In this document: piece by piece, positions 44,993 to 53,562 of the stretch
Numbering within the stretch: the stretch's first letter is position 1
Layout: the number at the start of each line of letters is the position of its first letter
Origin: Lachnospiraceae bacterium
Lineage (GTDB): Bacteria > Bacillota > Clostridia > Lachnospirales > Lachnospiraceae
NCBI GenBank assembly: GCA_024682835.1
Contig: JAIKYU010000017.1
Span: 62,001-126,000 of the forward strand
Direction of reading: 5' to 3'
Length of the DNA: 64,000 bases
The notes under the pieces: model-generated
Database searches by the model: none
Seen by the model: only the letters and a program-made list of their open reading frames with translations
What the model was told of the DNA's origin: nothing
Made by a program: the position numbers and the translations under genes

Positions 44993-46285
44993 ATGGAAAA
45001 GTATATCATCAAGGGCGGTAACCCGCTGGTCGGAGAAGTGGAAATCACGGGCGCAAAGAATGCGGCACTCGCGATTCTTGCGGCGTCGGCCATGACAGAT
45101 GAGACCGTCACGATTGAAAATATGCCGGACGAGGCGGATACCAATGTCCTTTTGGGGGCGATGAACGATATCGGTGTGTTCACGCACAGGACGACGCGTC
45201 ATACCGTCCGTGTCAATGCAGCCAAGGCCAGGAACTGCCCGATCGACAACGAGGACATCAAAAAGATCCGCGCCTCCTACTACCTGATCGGCGCCCTCCT
45301 CGGGAGGTTTCGACACGCAAGGGTGGTGCTGCCGGGCGGATGCGCCATCGGATTAAGGCCCATAGACCAGCACATGAAGGGATTTGCTGCGCTCGGAGCC
45401 GCCTGTCGCATCGAACACGGCTACATTGTCGCCGAGGCAAAGGAGCTTCACGGAGCACATATTTATCTGGATGTGGTTTCCGTCGGAGCGACGATCAATA
45501 TCATGATGGCGGCAACACTGGCATCCGGACAGACCATTATTGAAAATGCGGCCAAGGAACCGCATGTCGTCGATCTTGCCAACTTCCTGAACAGCATGGG
45601 GGCGCGAATCAAGGGCGCCGGAACGGATGTGATCCGTATCCGCGGCGTCGAGCGCCTGCACGGAACCGATTACGCGATCATTCCCGATCAGATCGAAGCG
45701 GGCACCTTCATGATGGCCAGTGCGGTGACGCGCGGAGATATCACCGTCCGCAACATCATTCCCAAGCATCTGGAATCCATCAGCGCAAAGCTCAAGGAAA
45801 TGGGCTGTGAACTGAGTGAGCATGACGACGCGCTTCGCGTGATCTGCAAGGATCGGGTCAGGAGCACCCACGTAAAGACGCTTCCCTACCCGGGTTTCCC
45901 TACGGATATGCAGCCGCAGATCACGGTTGCACTGGGATTGTCTGCCGGGGTCAGCATCGTCACGGAATCGATTTTTGAGAACCGCTTCAAGTATATCGAC
46001 GAGCTCACCTCCATGGGGGCAAACATCAAGGTGGAGGGAAGCACGGCCATCATATCGGGCGTTGAACGCTACACGGGGGCACGCATCGCGGCTCCTGATC
46101 TGAGGGCAGGCGCGGCGCTTGTGCTGGCCGGTCTCGTAGCGGACGGCTTCACCACAGTGGACAATATCCACTTTATTGAGCGGGGGTATGAGGATTTTTA
46201 CATGAAGCTCAGGAGTCTCGGCGCCGTCATCGAACGCGTGGAGGATGACCGGAGCGAGCAGAAATTCAAACTCAAGTACGCCTGA
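44993..46285 (+). CDS. murA: UDP-N-acetylglucosamine 1-carboxyvinyltransferase
   Basis: First committed enzyme of peptidoglycan synthesis, joining phosphoenolpyruvate to UDP-GlcNAc, and target of fosfomycin. The 430 residues have KGGNPLVGEVEITGAKNAAL at the start, the catalytic Cys in LPGGCAIGLRP, and DQIEAGTFMMA and PYPGFPTDMQPQ later. ATG 44993 is chosen because GTG 44972 lies before the -10 box of a strong promoter; the mRNA would then be leaderless. The stop lies 14 nt inside the convergent YfhO gene, so the two 3' ends overlap with no terminator between them. Confidence 0.94.
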   Translation: MEKYIIKGGNPLVGEVEITGAKNAALAILAASAMTDETVTIENMPDEADTNVLLGAMNDIGVFTHRTTRHTVRVNAAKARNCPIDNEDIKKIRASYYLIGALLGRFRHARVVLPGGCAIGLRPIDQHMKGFAALGAACRIEHGYIVAEAKELHGAHIYLDVVSVGATINIMMAATLASGQTIIENAAKEPHVVDLANFLNSMGARIKGAGTDVIRIRGVERLHGTDYAIIPDQIEAGTFMMASAVTRGDITVRNIIPKHLESISAKLKEMGCELSEHDDALRVICKDRVRSTHVKTLPYPGFPTDMQPQITVALGLSAGVSIVTESIFENRFKYIDELTSMGANIKVEGSTAIISGVERYTGARIAAPDLRAGAALVLAGLVADGFTTVDNIHFIERGYEDFYMKLRSLGAVIERVEDDRSEQKFKLKYA

Positions 46286-48935
46286 AGCGGAGCACACCTG
46301 CGAGCCACAGAAGCAGGGCAATTCCAAACAGAGAGCAGATCGCTCCGGCAAGGAGACCGGGCGTCCGGTATTCGATGCGGATATCGTGGGTGCCCGCGGA
46401 TATCGGAACAGAAAGAAACATGACGTCGGTCTGGGTGACCGGCGTTTTTTGATTGTCTACAAAGACGCGAAAGCCCGGGGTGTACGGAAGGGTGAGAAGG
46501 AGTACGGCATCCTCGCCGGAGGCGATTTCCCCGGTGATGGTGCCCGTCGCGTGGGAGATCGGGTTTTCGTGCAGATCCATTTCGCCGAGCGAACGGACGG
46601 CGAGTGATTTCAGACGATCCGGAAAGGCGTCCATCGGCCGGCAGACCACCGACATCTGCTCAAAGGAATAGGTTCCGTCCGACGGAAAATCGATCCGGAT
46701 CCCGGTCTTTTTGTCCCCCGTGGATCCGAAGTTGATGACAAAATCGTGCCAGTTGCTGTAATACTGGATATCAGGCGTTTTGTAGGAGAGCGTCTTGTCC
46801 AGATAGTACTCGCCGTTTTCGAAGACAGAGAACAGGAGATTGCAGACACTGTCGGTGCCGGATGTCACAAGGCCCGTGATCTGGAGCATCGTTTCGGCAT
46901 CGGCGGCGCCGTCGAACGTGAGCGTCGCTGTACGATCCCCGTCCCGTACCGTGAAGCGGTTGTCTGAAAAGGTGACACCCTCCCCGCAGGAGAGCGTGAA
47001 GGGGACTTCAAAGCAGACGGCGTCTGCGGCGGCCTCGGCGGCGGTGTATTCGGACACGGAACCGGGAAGAGACATTTCCGCTTTTTTGTCCTCCAGAACG
47101 GCTGCCTGCAGCAACGCTTCCTCCCGCTCTGTGAGGGAGAGCGTTTCCCATTCGGAGCGACGCATCACACGGTCCATGACAAAGCCCAGCGGAAGTGCGT
47201 TCGGATTCTCGTAGACATGAAAGTTTCCGACCATTCCGCGGTCAATGAAATCGTAGGGAATAAAGCGATATTCATAGTAATTGTCGTAAGCCAGCGTGTA
47301 GTAGCGGACGCCTGCGAGAGAACTGGCAATCATCCGGTCGTCAAGCGCAAAGTAGGCGAAATTCTGCTCATCGTTGATGCCGATTGACTGGAAATAGTCG
47401 GAGACGGTGCCGTTGGCAAAGCTGAAGGCAAACTGTGTGGAGGACAACCCGCTGGCCATGGCTGCATTCCAGTTCAGATTACGGCCGGAATACCGGTAGA
47501 AATCGTGATCCTCCTGTCCGCCCAGCGCAGCCACCGCGCTCACTTCGTTGTCGGTAGCGGCAGCAATCCAGGCTTCGCTGTCCATATGATCGAGAAATTC
47601 GGACGGGAAGGCACGGAAGGAGGGGGAAAAGCCATACAGGATGTTCCAGGCGATGCCCGCGGTTGTCAGAGCGGGGAGAAGGACGGAAACGACACGTGAA
47701 ACGGCGGCGGACCCTTTTTTGTCCGACGTATCGGTCAGATCGGATACTGCCCGGACACAGATCCAGCCGGCCAGCATGGCGGCAGTAAAGGTCCAGCGGT
47801 TGATTGTGTAGGAGAAGCCGTTCAGAAAGCTGCCGACGGCCGGGAACAGCAGGAGCAGAACCGTTAACGCAAGGCAGATTTTAAGCGTGCGGTGTCCCCG
47901 TCTGAAAAGAAGAATCAGGGCAAGGGGAACAAACGGGAGTGCAAAGCACAGCTCCGTGTCATACATCGGATGGTTGATCCAGGAGACGAGATTCAGCGGC
48001 AGCTGGCGATAGTAATCGCGCTCGTAAAGTGCGTGACGGGTAAATTCCACCCCGGCTCGCGGGTCGCCGAGAAACTGAAATATGACCGGCAGCAGAATGA
48101 GTCCGGCGATCATCACGCCGATCCCTGCGGCGCCGATAAAGCAAAGGACGTCCGAAAAGACAGCCAGCAGAAGCCTGCCGCCCCGAAGACCGGTGAGGCC
48201 ATGCAGCTGAAGCAGACGGGCGACTCCGTATGCAGCGGTGAAGATGGCAAGCATATAGAAAAAGTAGAAATTGGTCATGGCCGACAGTGCAACAAGAAGC
48301 ACAAACGGAATGAATCGCCTGCCTGCCGGGCGGCCACCCGCCACGCCCTCCGGCGGCTTCTTCAGCGCGAGCTCCACGCCCGAGAGAAGCAGAGGAAAAT
48401 CGATCATCGGATTGATAAAATACGGGTGGAGCATGCCGGTGTAGAGAACCGTGCCGGAAAAAGCGTAAAGCAGAGCGCCGGTCAGAACCGGCCCCGGTCT
48501 TGTTTCACCGCGCACTCCGGCATAGATCAGAAAGGCGGATCCGGCGAGGTACGGCCGCAGAAAAATCAGAAACTCATAGAGGTACAGGGTTTTTGAAGTG
48601 GGTACAAATACGGAAAGCGCCGCCAGAGGATCACCGAGGCAGTAATACTGCAGGGTGGTGATCACATCGGAACCGTAACCGATGTCGGGCGCCCATGTCT
48701 GCGGGATGAGCGAGTGGTCCAGAATCAGATGCCTCAGGGCACCGCGCAGATACTTGCCGTAATAGGACAGTGCGCGCAGGTGCTGTCTCCAGCCGTCGGC
48801 CTGATACACCAGCGATTTTCCCTGAAGCCTGAACAGAGCAAACAAAAGCGCTGCCAGCAAAAGATACAGAATGGTGTACGGCAGAAAAACGAAAAAGCCT
48901 CCGCCGGTCTGATTTTGATGTCTTCTTCTGCCCAT
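46272..48935 (-). CDS. YfhO family membrane glycosyltransferase-like protein (paralogue 1)
   Basis: 887-residue protein with about 12 to 13 N-terminal spans (residues 15-430), a large extracytoplasmic beta-rich region and one last span near the C-terminus (AGAICSLFGIALLLWLAGVL). YfhO in Bacillus is needed for glycosylation of lipoteichoic acid. Family features are GSDVITTLQYYCLGDPL after the first outside loop, GLSSTQFAFSFANGTVSDYFQ in the middle and TLPYTPGFRVFVDNQKTP near the end. No ribosome site is present; on the - strand TATACT lies so that +1 falls on ATG. Confidence 0.85.
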   Translation of the reverse strand: MGRRRHQNQTGGGFFVFLPYTILYLLLAALLFALFRLQGKSLVYQADGWRQHLRALSYYGKYLRGALRHLILDHSLIPQTWAPDIGYGSDVITTLQYYCLGDPLAALSVFVPTSKTLYLYEFLIFLRPYLAGSAFLIYAGVRGETRPGPVLTGALLYAFSGTVLYTGMLHPYFINPMIDFPLLLSGVELALKKPPEGVAGGRPAGRRFIPFVLLVALSAMTNFYFFYMLAIFTAAYGVARLLQLHGLTGLRGGRLLLAVFSDVLCFIGAAGIGVMIAGLILLPVIFQFLGDPRAGVEFTRHALYERDYYRQLPLNLVSWINHPMYDTELCFALPFVPLALILLFRRGHRTLKICLALTVLLLLFPAVGSFLNGFSYTINRWTFTAAMLAGWICVRAVSDLTDTSDKKGSAAVSRVVSVLLPALTTAGIAWNILYGFSPSFRAFPSEFLDHMDSEAWIAAATDNEVSAVAALGGQEDHDFYRYSGRNLNWNAAMASGLSSTQFAFSFANGTVSDYFQSIGINDEQNFAYFALDDRMIASSLAGVRYYTLAYDNYYEYRFIPYDFIDRGMVGNFHVYENPNALPLGFVMDRVMRRSEWETLSLTEREEALLQAAVLEDKKAEMSLPGSVSEYTAAEAAADAVCFEVPFTLSCGEGVTFSDNRFTVRDGDRTATLTFDGAADAETMLQITGLVTSGTDSVCNLLFSVFENGEYYLDKTLSYKTPDIQYYSNWHDFVINFGSTGDKKTGIRIDFPSDGTYSFEQMSVVCRPMDAFPDRLKSLAVRSLGEMDLHENPISHATGTITGEIASGEDAVLLLTLPYTPGFRVFVDNQKTPVTQTDVMFLSVPISAGTHDIRIEYRTPGLLAGAICSLFGIALLLWLAGVLRFRRT

Positions 48936-48941
48936 AGCGGT

Positions 48942-48947
48942 AGTATA
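48942..48947 (-). promoter_or_regulatory. -10 box of leaderless YfhO paralogue 1
   Basis: On the - strand TATACT (with TGA before it as an extended -10) ends 6 nt before ATG at 48935, so +1 equals the start codon. A -35 box was not convincing. Confidence 0.5.
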
Positions 48948-48994
48948 TCACAGAACAGGTACGGAGAACAGAGCGCCGGAATGGGAATTGAGAC

Positions 48995-49023
48995 TGGAAA
49001 AGGATATCGTATACGAGTATAAT
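48995..49023 (+). promoter_or_regulatory. Promoter giving a near-leaderless YfhO paralogue 2 transcript
   Basis: TGGAAA (48995-49000), 17-nt spacer, TATAAT (49018-49023). The predicted +1 is 49030, two bases before ATG 49032. No Shine-Dalgarno is present. Confidence 0.6.
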
Positions 49024-49031
49024 CGTCGCTG

Positions 49032-51791
49032 ATGACCGCAGAGAGAAAGAAGACAGTTGAGATAGGACTTTTGTTTACGGTATCATACGCCGTATGTATG
49101 GGTGTGCGCGCCTTTTTCTTTCTTCGTGCGGGCAAGTCGCTGATCTGCGAGGCGGATGCGCTGGAGCAGCACATCAACGCACTGATTGCCTACGGAAAAT
49201 GGATGCGTGGGATCTTCTACACCCTGGTGCATGAGCATCGGCTGGCATTTCAGGATTATTCCTTCGGGATCGGACTCGGAGCGGATTTTTACACGAGCAT
49301 GCAGTATTATGCGGTGGGCGACCCGTTGAATCTTCCGGTCGCGTTTCTTCCGTCCCGGGCGGTCTATTACTGGTTTCAGTTTCTGATTCTGTTCAGACCC
49401 TGGCTGGCGGGAATTTCCTTTCTCCTGCTCGGCCGGTATCGGAGCCGCCGGATGCCGGTTTCCGGAACGGGCCTGGCGGCCGGTGCACTGCTTTATTCCT
49501 TTTCCGGTACCGTCCTTTTCATCGGTATGTGGAATCCGTTTTTTGTGACGCCCATGATCACGATGCCGCTTCTGATCCTCGGGGTGGACCGGCTGCTGCT
49601 GGAAAGGAAAAGCACCCCGTTTGTTGCTGCCGTCGCGCTGGCGGCTGTATCCAATTTCTACTTTTTTTACATGCAGGTCATCTTTCTTTTCGGCTATTTC
49701 GCGCTGCGCATGCTGTTTGACCGGAAACTCATCGGGGAAGCCGTGACTTTCCGGGAGGCGGGACGACAAAACGGTGCGCGCATGATGCTGCCCTGTTTCC
49801 TTCAGTTTTTCTTTTCGGGCACGTGCGGGGTCATGATCGGTGCGGTGCTGCTGTTTCCGATGTTTCTCGCACTGCTCGGAAATCCGCGTGTAGGCGGGCA
49901 CGCACTTCCTCTGCTCTATGAGGCGGGCTATTACCGGGAGCTGATCCGGAATCTGGCTTTCTACATCTACCATCCGCTCTATGACACGGAGCTGTCCCTG
50001 ACGCTGCTTGCCTGGCCGGTTCTGGTGCTGACCCTTTTCCTGGCCGGGCGGTGGGGACTGAGGCGGGAGCGCGCGGAGTTTGTGCTTCTTATCCTGATGC
50101 TCCTTTTTCCCGCAGCAGGATTTGTGGTGAGCGGTTTTGCGTACGCAATCAACCGCTGGTGCTGGGCATTCGCTCTGCTGATCGCCTGGCTTACGGCGGC
50201 GGAATGGGACAGGCTGCTCAGAAAACAGTGGCTTTCCCGATCCGTGTATGCCCTTGCGTTCCTGCTGGTTCTGGTTAATGTTTATCTGGCGGATGCCCCG
50301 GAGCAGGGGAACCTTCCCAACGGGTTTGCAGACCGCTCGACGGGGCAGGCGTTTCTTGACCGGATGACGTTGACGGAGATGACGGCGCTGGAAGAGACCG
50401 TTTTGCCGTCTGCCGACACCTTTGCCAGACTGGGCGGCAGAAATCTGACCTGGAATACGTCGCTTCTTCACGGCATCTCCTCTACACAGTTTTACTGGAG
50501 TCTGGCAAACGGGGCGATTGCGGATTTCTTTTCCGAACTGGCGGTCAATGAGTTGGCGAATTACTGTTACCTTGGATTTGAGGACCGCATGACGGCGGAT
50601 GAGGTGGCCGGGGTGACGCATTATACGCTGCGTTTTGATACACCGGAGGAGAAAGCCTATGTACCCGCAGGGTTTGTGCGCGCGGCGGAGTACTACAATT
50701 ACGCAATCTACGAGAACACGCTTCCGGTGGGACTGGGAACGGTGTATGCCGAAACACTGCCCCGCGGAGAGTACCTGTCCCTGTCCCCCTGGGATCGGGA
50801 GGAGGCGATGCTGTATGCGGCAGTTCTTTCAGATGAAGACACGGATCGCGCCGTGAGCCGCGGAGCTAAGATGCTTCATTCGGACGGAATACCAGAGATA
50901 TGGAGACAGACCGCATGGGAGATTTCATTCGAAGAAGATGTATCCTGGATACCGGCGCAGGACGACGGAACGGGCGGCACCTTTCTGGTGACGGGTGCAA
51001 ACGGTGGCAGGGTCTGCCTGTCCTTTGATGACGGATCAGACGGGGAACCGGAGGAGATGGGGCTGTTCCTCCGCGGTCTGCGTGTGGAAGGACCGAGGGA
51101 CATCGTGGATATCGGTGTTGCGGCAACACCTGCCCCGGATGCGTCAGACAGCGCGGAAGCGGAAGCGGCCGGAATCATCCGGCGCACGATCTCCTATAAG
51201 ACACCGGAGAGCGAATTCTACAGCGGATGGCATGATTATGAGGTCAATTTCGGAAGCGGGAGAGCACCCTTCCACAGTGTTCTGCTCGAGTTTCCGGCGC
51301 CGGGGCGTTACACCGTCGATGATATGGAGATTCTGTCCCGCGCGGTGGACGGGGAGTATTTCGCGCTGCGGGAAGCGCTTTCCGCCCGGGCGGTGCAGGA
51401 AACGGATCTGCACAGGAATCCGGTGTCCCTGATGACCGATACGGTGACCTTCGTTGCTTCCTGTGCTGACGGGGAGCAGGGAGTGCTTGTGCTGACCATT
51501 CCCTGGCAGCGCGGGTGGCAGGCTTTCGTTGACGGGGAACGGAAGGAAATGATGCGGGCCAATACCGCTTTTATGGGGTTGCTGCTGGAGCCCGGCTATC
51601 ATGAGATTACGCTTCGTTACCGGACGCCCGGCCTCGGTGTCGGGGCGGTGATCAGTCTGGCGGGACTGGCCGTTTTTGTCCTCCTGATGATCAGAGAATG
51701 GCATGGGCCCGGCCGGGGCGGGAACGAAAACGTGACAGCAGATGCAAATCGCCGGACGGAGAAGGGTGAGGCAGATGGCGAAAAACAATAA
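49032..51791 (+). CDS. YfhO family membrane glycosyltransferase-like protein (paralogue 2)
   Basis: 919-residue paralogue of the divergent neighbour. It shares the same layout: a first span, outside loop with FGIGLGADFYTSMQYYAVGD, about 12 spans to residue 430, then GISSTQFYWSLANGAIADFF, a beta-rich outer region and a final span (VGAVISLAGLAVFVLLM). The shared loop blocks suggest related donors. A hydrophilic tail of about 35 residues (rich in Gly, Asn, Glu) follows and is absent in paralogue 1. The coding end overlaps the next gene by 17 nt. Teichoic or other wall polymer glycosylation is the family-based guess. Confidence 0.85.
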   Translation: MTAERKKTVEIGLLFTVSYAVCMGVRAFFFLRAGKSLICEADALEQHINALIAYGKWMRGIFYTLVHEHRLAFQDYSFGIGLGADFYTSMQYYAVGDPLNLPVAFLPSRAVYYWFQFLILFRPWLAGISFLLLGRYRSRRMPVSGTGLAAGALLYSFSGTVLFIGMWNPFFVTPMITMPLLILGVDRLLLERKSTPFVAAVALAAVSNFYFFYMQVIFLFGYFALRMLFDRKLIGEAVTFREAGRQNGARMMLPCFLQFFFSGTCGVMIGAVLLFPMFLALLGNPRVGGHALPLLYEAGYYRELIRNLAFYIYHPLYDTELSLTLLAWPVLVLTLFLAGRWGLRRERAEFVLLILMLLFPAAGFVVSGFAYAINRWCWAFALLIAWLTAAEWDRLLRKQWLSRSVYALAFLLVLVNVYLADAPEQGNLPNGFADRSTGQAFLDRMTLTEMTALEETVLPSADTFARLGGRNLTWNTSLLHGISSTQFYWSLANGAIADFFSELAVNELANYCYLGFEDRMTADEVAGVTHYTLRFDTPEEKAYVPAGFVRAAEYYNYAIYENTLPVGLGTVYAETLPRGEYLSLSPWDREEAMLYAAVLSDEDTDRAVSRGAKMLHSDGIPEIWRQTAWEISFEEDVSWIPAQDDGTGGTFLVTGANGGRVCLSFDDGSDGEPEEMGLFLRGLRVEGPRDIVDIGVAATPAPDASDSAEAEAAGIIRRTISYKTPESEFYSGWHDYEVNFGSGRAPFHSVLLEFPAPGRYTVDDMEILSRAVDGEYFALREALSARAVQETDLHRNPVSLMTDTVTFVASCADGEQGVLVLTIPWQRGWQAFVDGERKEMMRANTAFMGLLLEPGYHEITLRYRTPGLGVGAVISLAGLAVFVLLMIREWHGPGRGGNENVTADANRRTEKGEADGEKQ

Positions 51792-53436
51792 ATATCAAAT
51801 GTTATTCAAACAGCTTGTTTCTTCGGAAAACTGCTGGACGCTGCTGACGGCTGGTCTGGTTCTGATTGTCACCTGTTTTCCGTTCCGCATGCCGGGTCTG
51901 TATGGATATGAACCGGACGCGCTTTACCATCTGAACCGGATCGAGGGCGTGCGGGATGCGCTGCTTCATGGCAGATATCCGGCTGCGATCTACACCAATT
52001 TCTTTGACGGGCAGGGCTACGGTTCGCCCTTGTTCTATCCGGATCTGCTGCTCATTTTTCCCGCCCTGCTCCGGATTCTTCACTGCTCGCCCCTTAAGGC
52101 CTACAAATTGACCTGCGCCGTTTTTTCCGTGCTGCTGGTGTTGATTACCGAGCGTTCAATGAAAATGGTGTGCCGCAGATGGGAACCGGCGATTGCCGGC
52201 ACCGCGCTCTTTGCGCTGAGTCAGTATGTGCTGGCGGATCTGGTTGTCCGTGTGGGCTTCTCCAGTTACCTGTCCAATATTTTTCTGCCGCCGCTGATAG
52301 CCGGACTGGCGGATTTCTTTACGCGTGAGGGACGTCATGTGCGGCTCATCGGATTTTCGCTCGGGGGTCTGATCCTCACCCATACCCTGAATGCCTTTCA
52401 GGGGCTGCTGCTGACAGCGGCCGTGTTTGTCGTGATGGCATTCACCCGGGACGGAAGAGCGGCCTATCGCGATAAGAAGAGAATGCTCCGGCTGGGGACG
52501 GCGGCGCTGTTTACCCTCGCGCTTACGGCCTGGTACTGGGCACCGATGCTGGAACAGATGTGCAGCGGGGTTGATTTTGTCTACCGCCATCCCTGGGCGG
52601 ACATCGGCGAATTTACGCAGCCGTGGGAGGAGTTTTTTGCCCTGACGGGCTATTTCTTCAATATCGCGCATGTGGGAATCGGGATTCCGATCCTTTTGTT
52701 TATCGGATCGCGTCTGTTTGCCGGCAGGCCGGAAGATGCGGCCGGGCACTTTGGCGACCTGTGTTATTTTCTGGGCCTTGCCCTTTTTGCCGCCATGACG
52801 GATCTGGTTCCGTGGAAAGTCTTCTCACACACCCTGCTCAATCAGCTGCAGTTTACCTTCCGGATCTATCCGTTTGCGCTGCTCTTTCTGATCTTCGGAC
52901 TGGTCATGCTGTTTGACCGCATGCTTCCGCAGCAGACGGCCGGAGGGCGCGGCCGGGACTTTCGGATGAGCGCTGTGATGCTTTCGGCGCTGCTTCTCTC
53001 GGTCGTCTTCGGCGTCGTGCAGAACCGCACGGTGACAACCGCTGATCCGGTAGCATTTCACCTGATTACGGAGGAGACACTCGCGGAGGAAAATGACGTC
53101 GTGGGATGCGGGGAATGGCTGCCCTGTGCCTATGATCCCGAGGCGGAGCGGGCGGAGACGGTGGAATCGGCCGGACTTGTCATTCCGGCGCGCATTTACT
53201 ATAAGGGTTACCGCGCGGTTCTGACCGCCGCGGACGGATCGAGAATCACCCTTCCGGTCTATATGGAGGAGGACGGTCTGGCAGCGGTGGAAAATCCGGA
53301 GAGACTCGAGGGAAGCGTCAGCCTGATCTACCGGCGGACGGCGGTACAGCTTGTCTCGCTGTTTCTATCCCTGTTAACGCTTGCAGTGCTTTGCGGACTT
53401 CGCCCGCTGCGCCGTCTGTTTTCCGGAAATCGGTAA
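51775..53436 (+). CDS. Polytopic membrane protein, PTPS-related / GT-C-like
   Basis: 553 residues with about 11 spans. The first outside loop LYGYEPDALYHLNRIEGVRD and GYGSPLFYPDLLLIFPALL resemble the membrane domain called 6-pyruvoyl-tetrahydropterin synthase-related (PF10131), an old name for what looks like a GT-C glycosyltransferase relative. The EPDALYHLNR acidic motif could bind a lipid-linked sugar. ATG 51775 with GAAGGGTGAGG fits better than ATG 51742. It overlaps the YfhO paralogue, so the three large membrane proteins probably work on one extracytoplasmic glycan. Confidence 0.72.
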   Translation: MAKNNKYQMLFKQLVSSENCWTLLTAGLVLIVTCFPFRMPGLYGYEPDALYHLNRIEGVRDALLHGRYPAAIYTNFFDGQGYGSPLFYPDLLLIFPALLRILHCSPLKAYKLTCAVFSVLLVLITERSMKMVCRRWEPAIAGTALFALSQYVLADLVVRVGFSSYLSNIFLPPLIAGLADFFTREGRHVRLIGFSLGGLILTHTLNAFQGLLLTAAVFVVMAFTRDGRAAYRDKKRMLRLGTAALFTLALTAWYWAPMLEQMCSGVDFVYRHPWADIGEFTQPWEEFFALTGYFFNIAHVGIGIPILLFIGSRLFAGRPEDAAGHFGDLCYFLGLALFAAMTDLVPWKVFSHTLLNQLQFTFRIYPFALLFLIFGLVMLFDRMLPQQTAGGRGRDFRMSAVMLSALLLSVVFGVVQNRTVTTADPVAFHLITEETLAEENDVVGCGEWLPCAYDPEAERAETVESAGLVIPARIYYKGYRAVLTAADGSRITLPVYMEEDGLAAVENPERLEGSVSLIYRRTAVQLVSLFLSLLTLAVLCGLRPLRRLFSGNR

Positions 53437-53467
53437 GACTGTTCCGTGCCGAACAATAACAAAACCT

Positions 53468-53497
53468 CTGTCATATTGTGTGAAAATCTGGTAAAAT
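53468..53497 (+). promoter_or_regulatory. Promoter of the isomerase gene
   Basis: CTGTCA (53468-53473), 18-nt spacer, TAAAAT (53492-53497). The predicted start is near 53504, leaving a leader of about 59 nt with a strong AGGAGG at 53551-53556. Confidence 0.5.
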
Positions 53498-53562
53498 AGT
53501 AGATGTCCGCGTGATGCGCGCGGGCTGTTGTTAATCGATTCATTTTGGGCAGGAGGTGCAAT

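Noticed and set aside
47892-48596. + strand open frame inside YfhO paralogue 1
   Set aside because: Lys, Gln and Arg-rich shadow of membrane-protein codons on the other strand, with no start signals.
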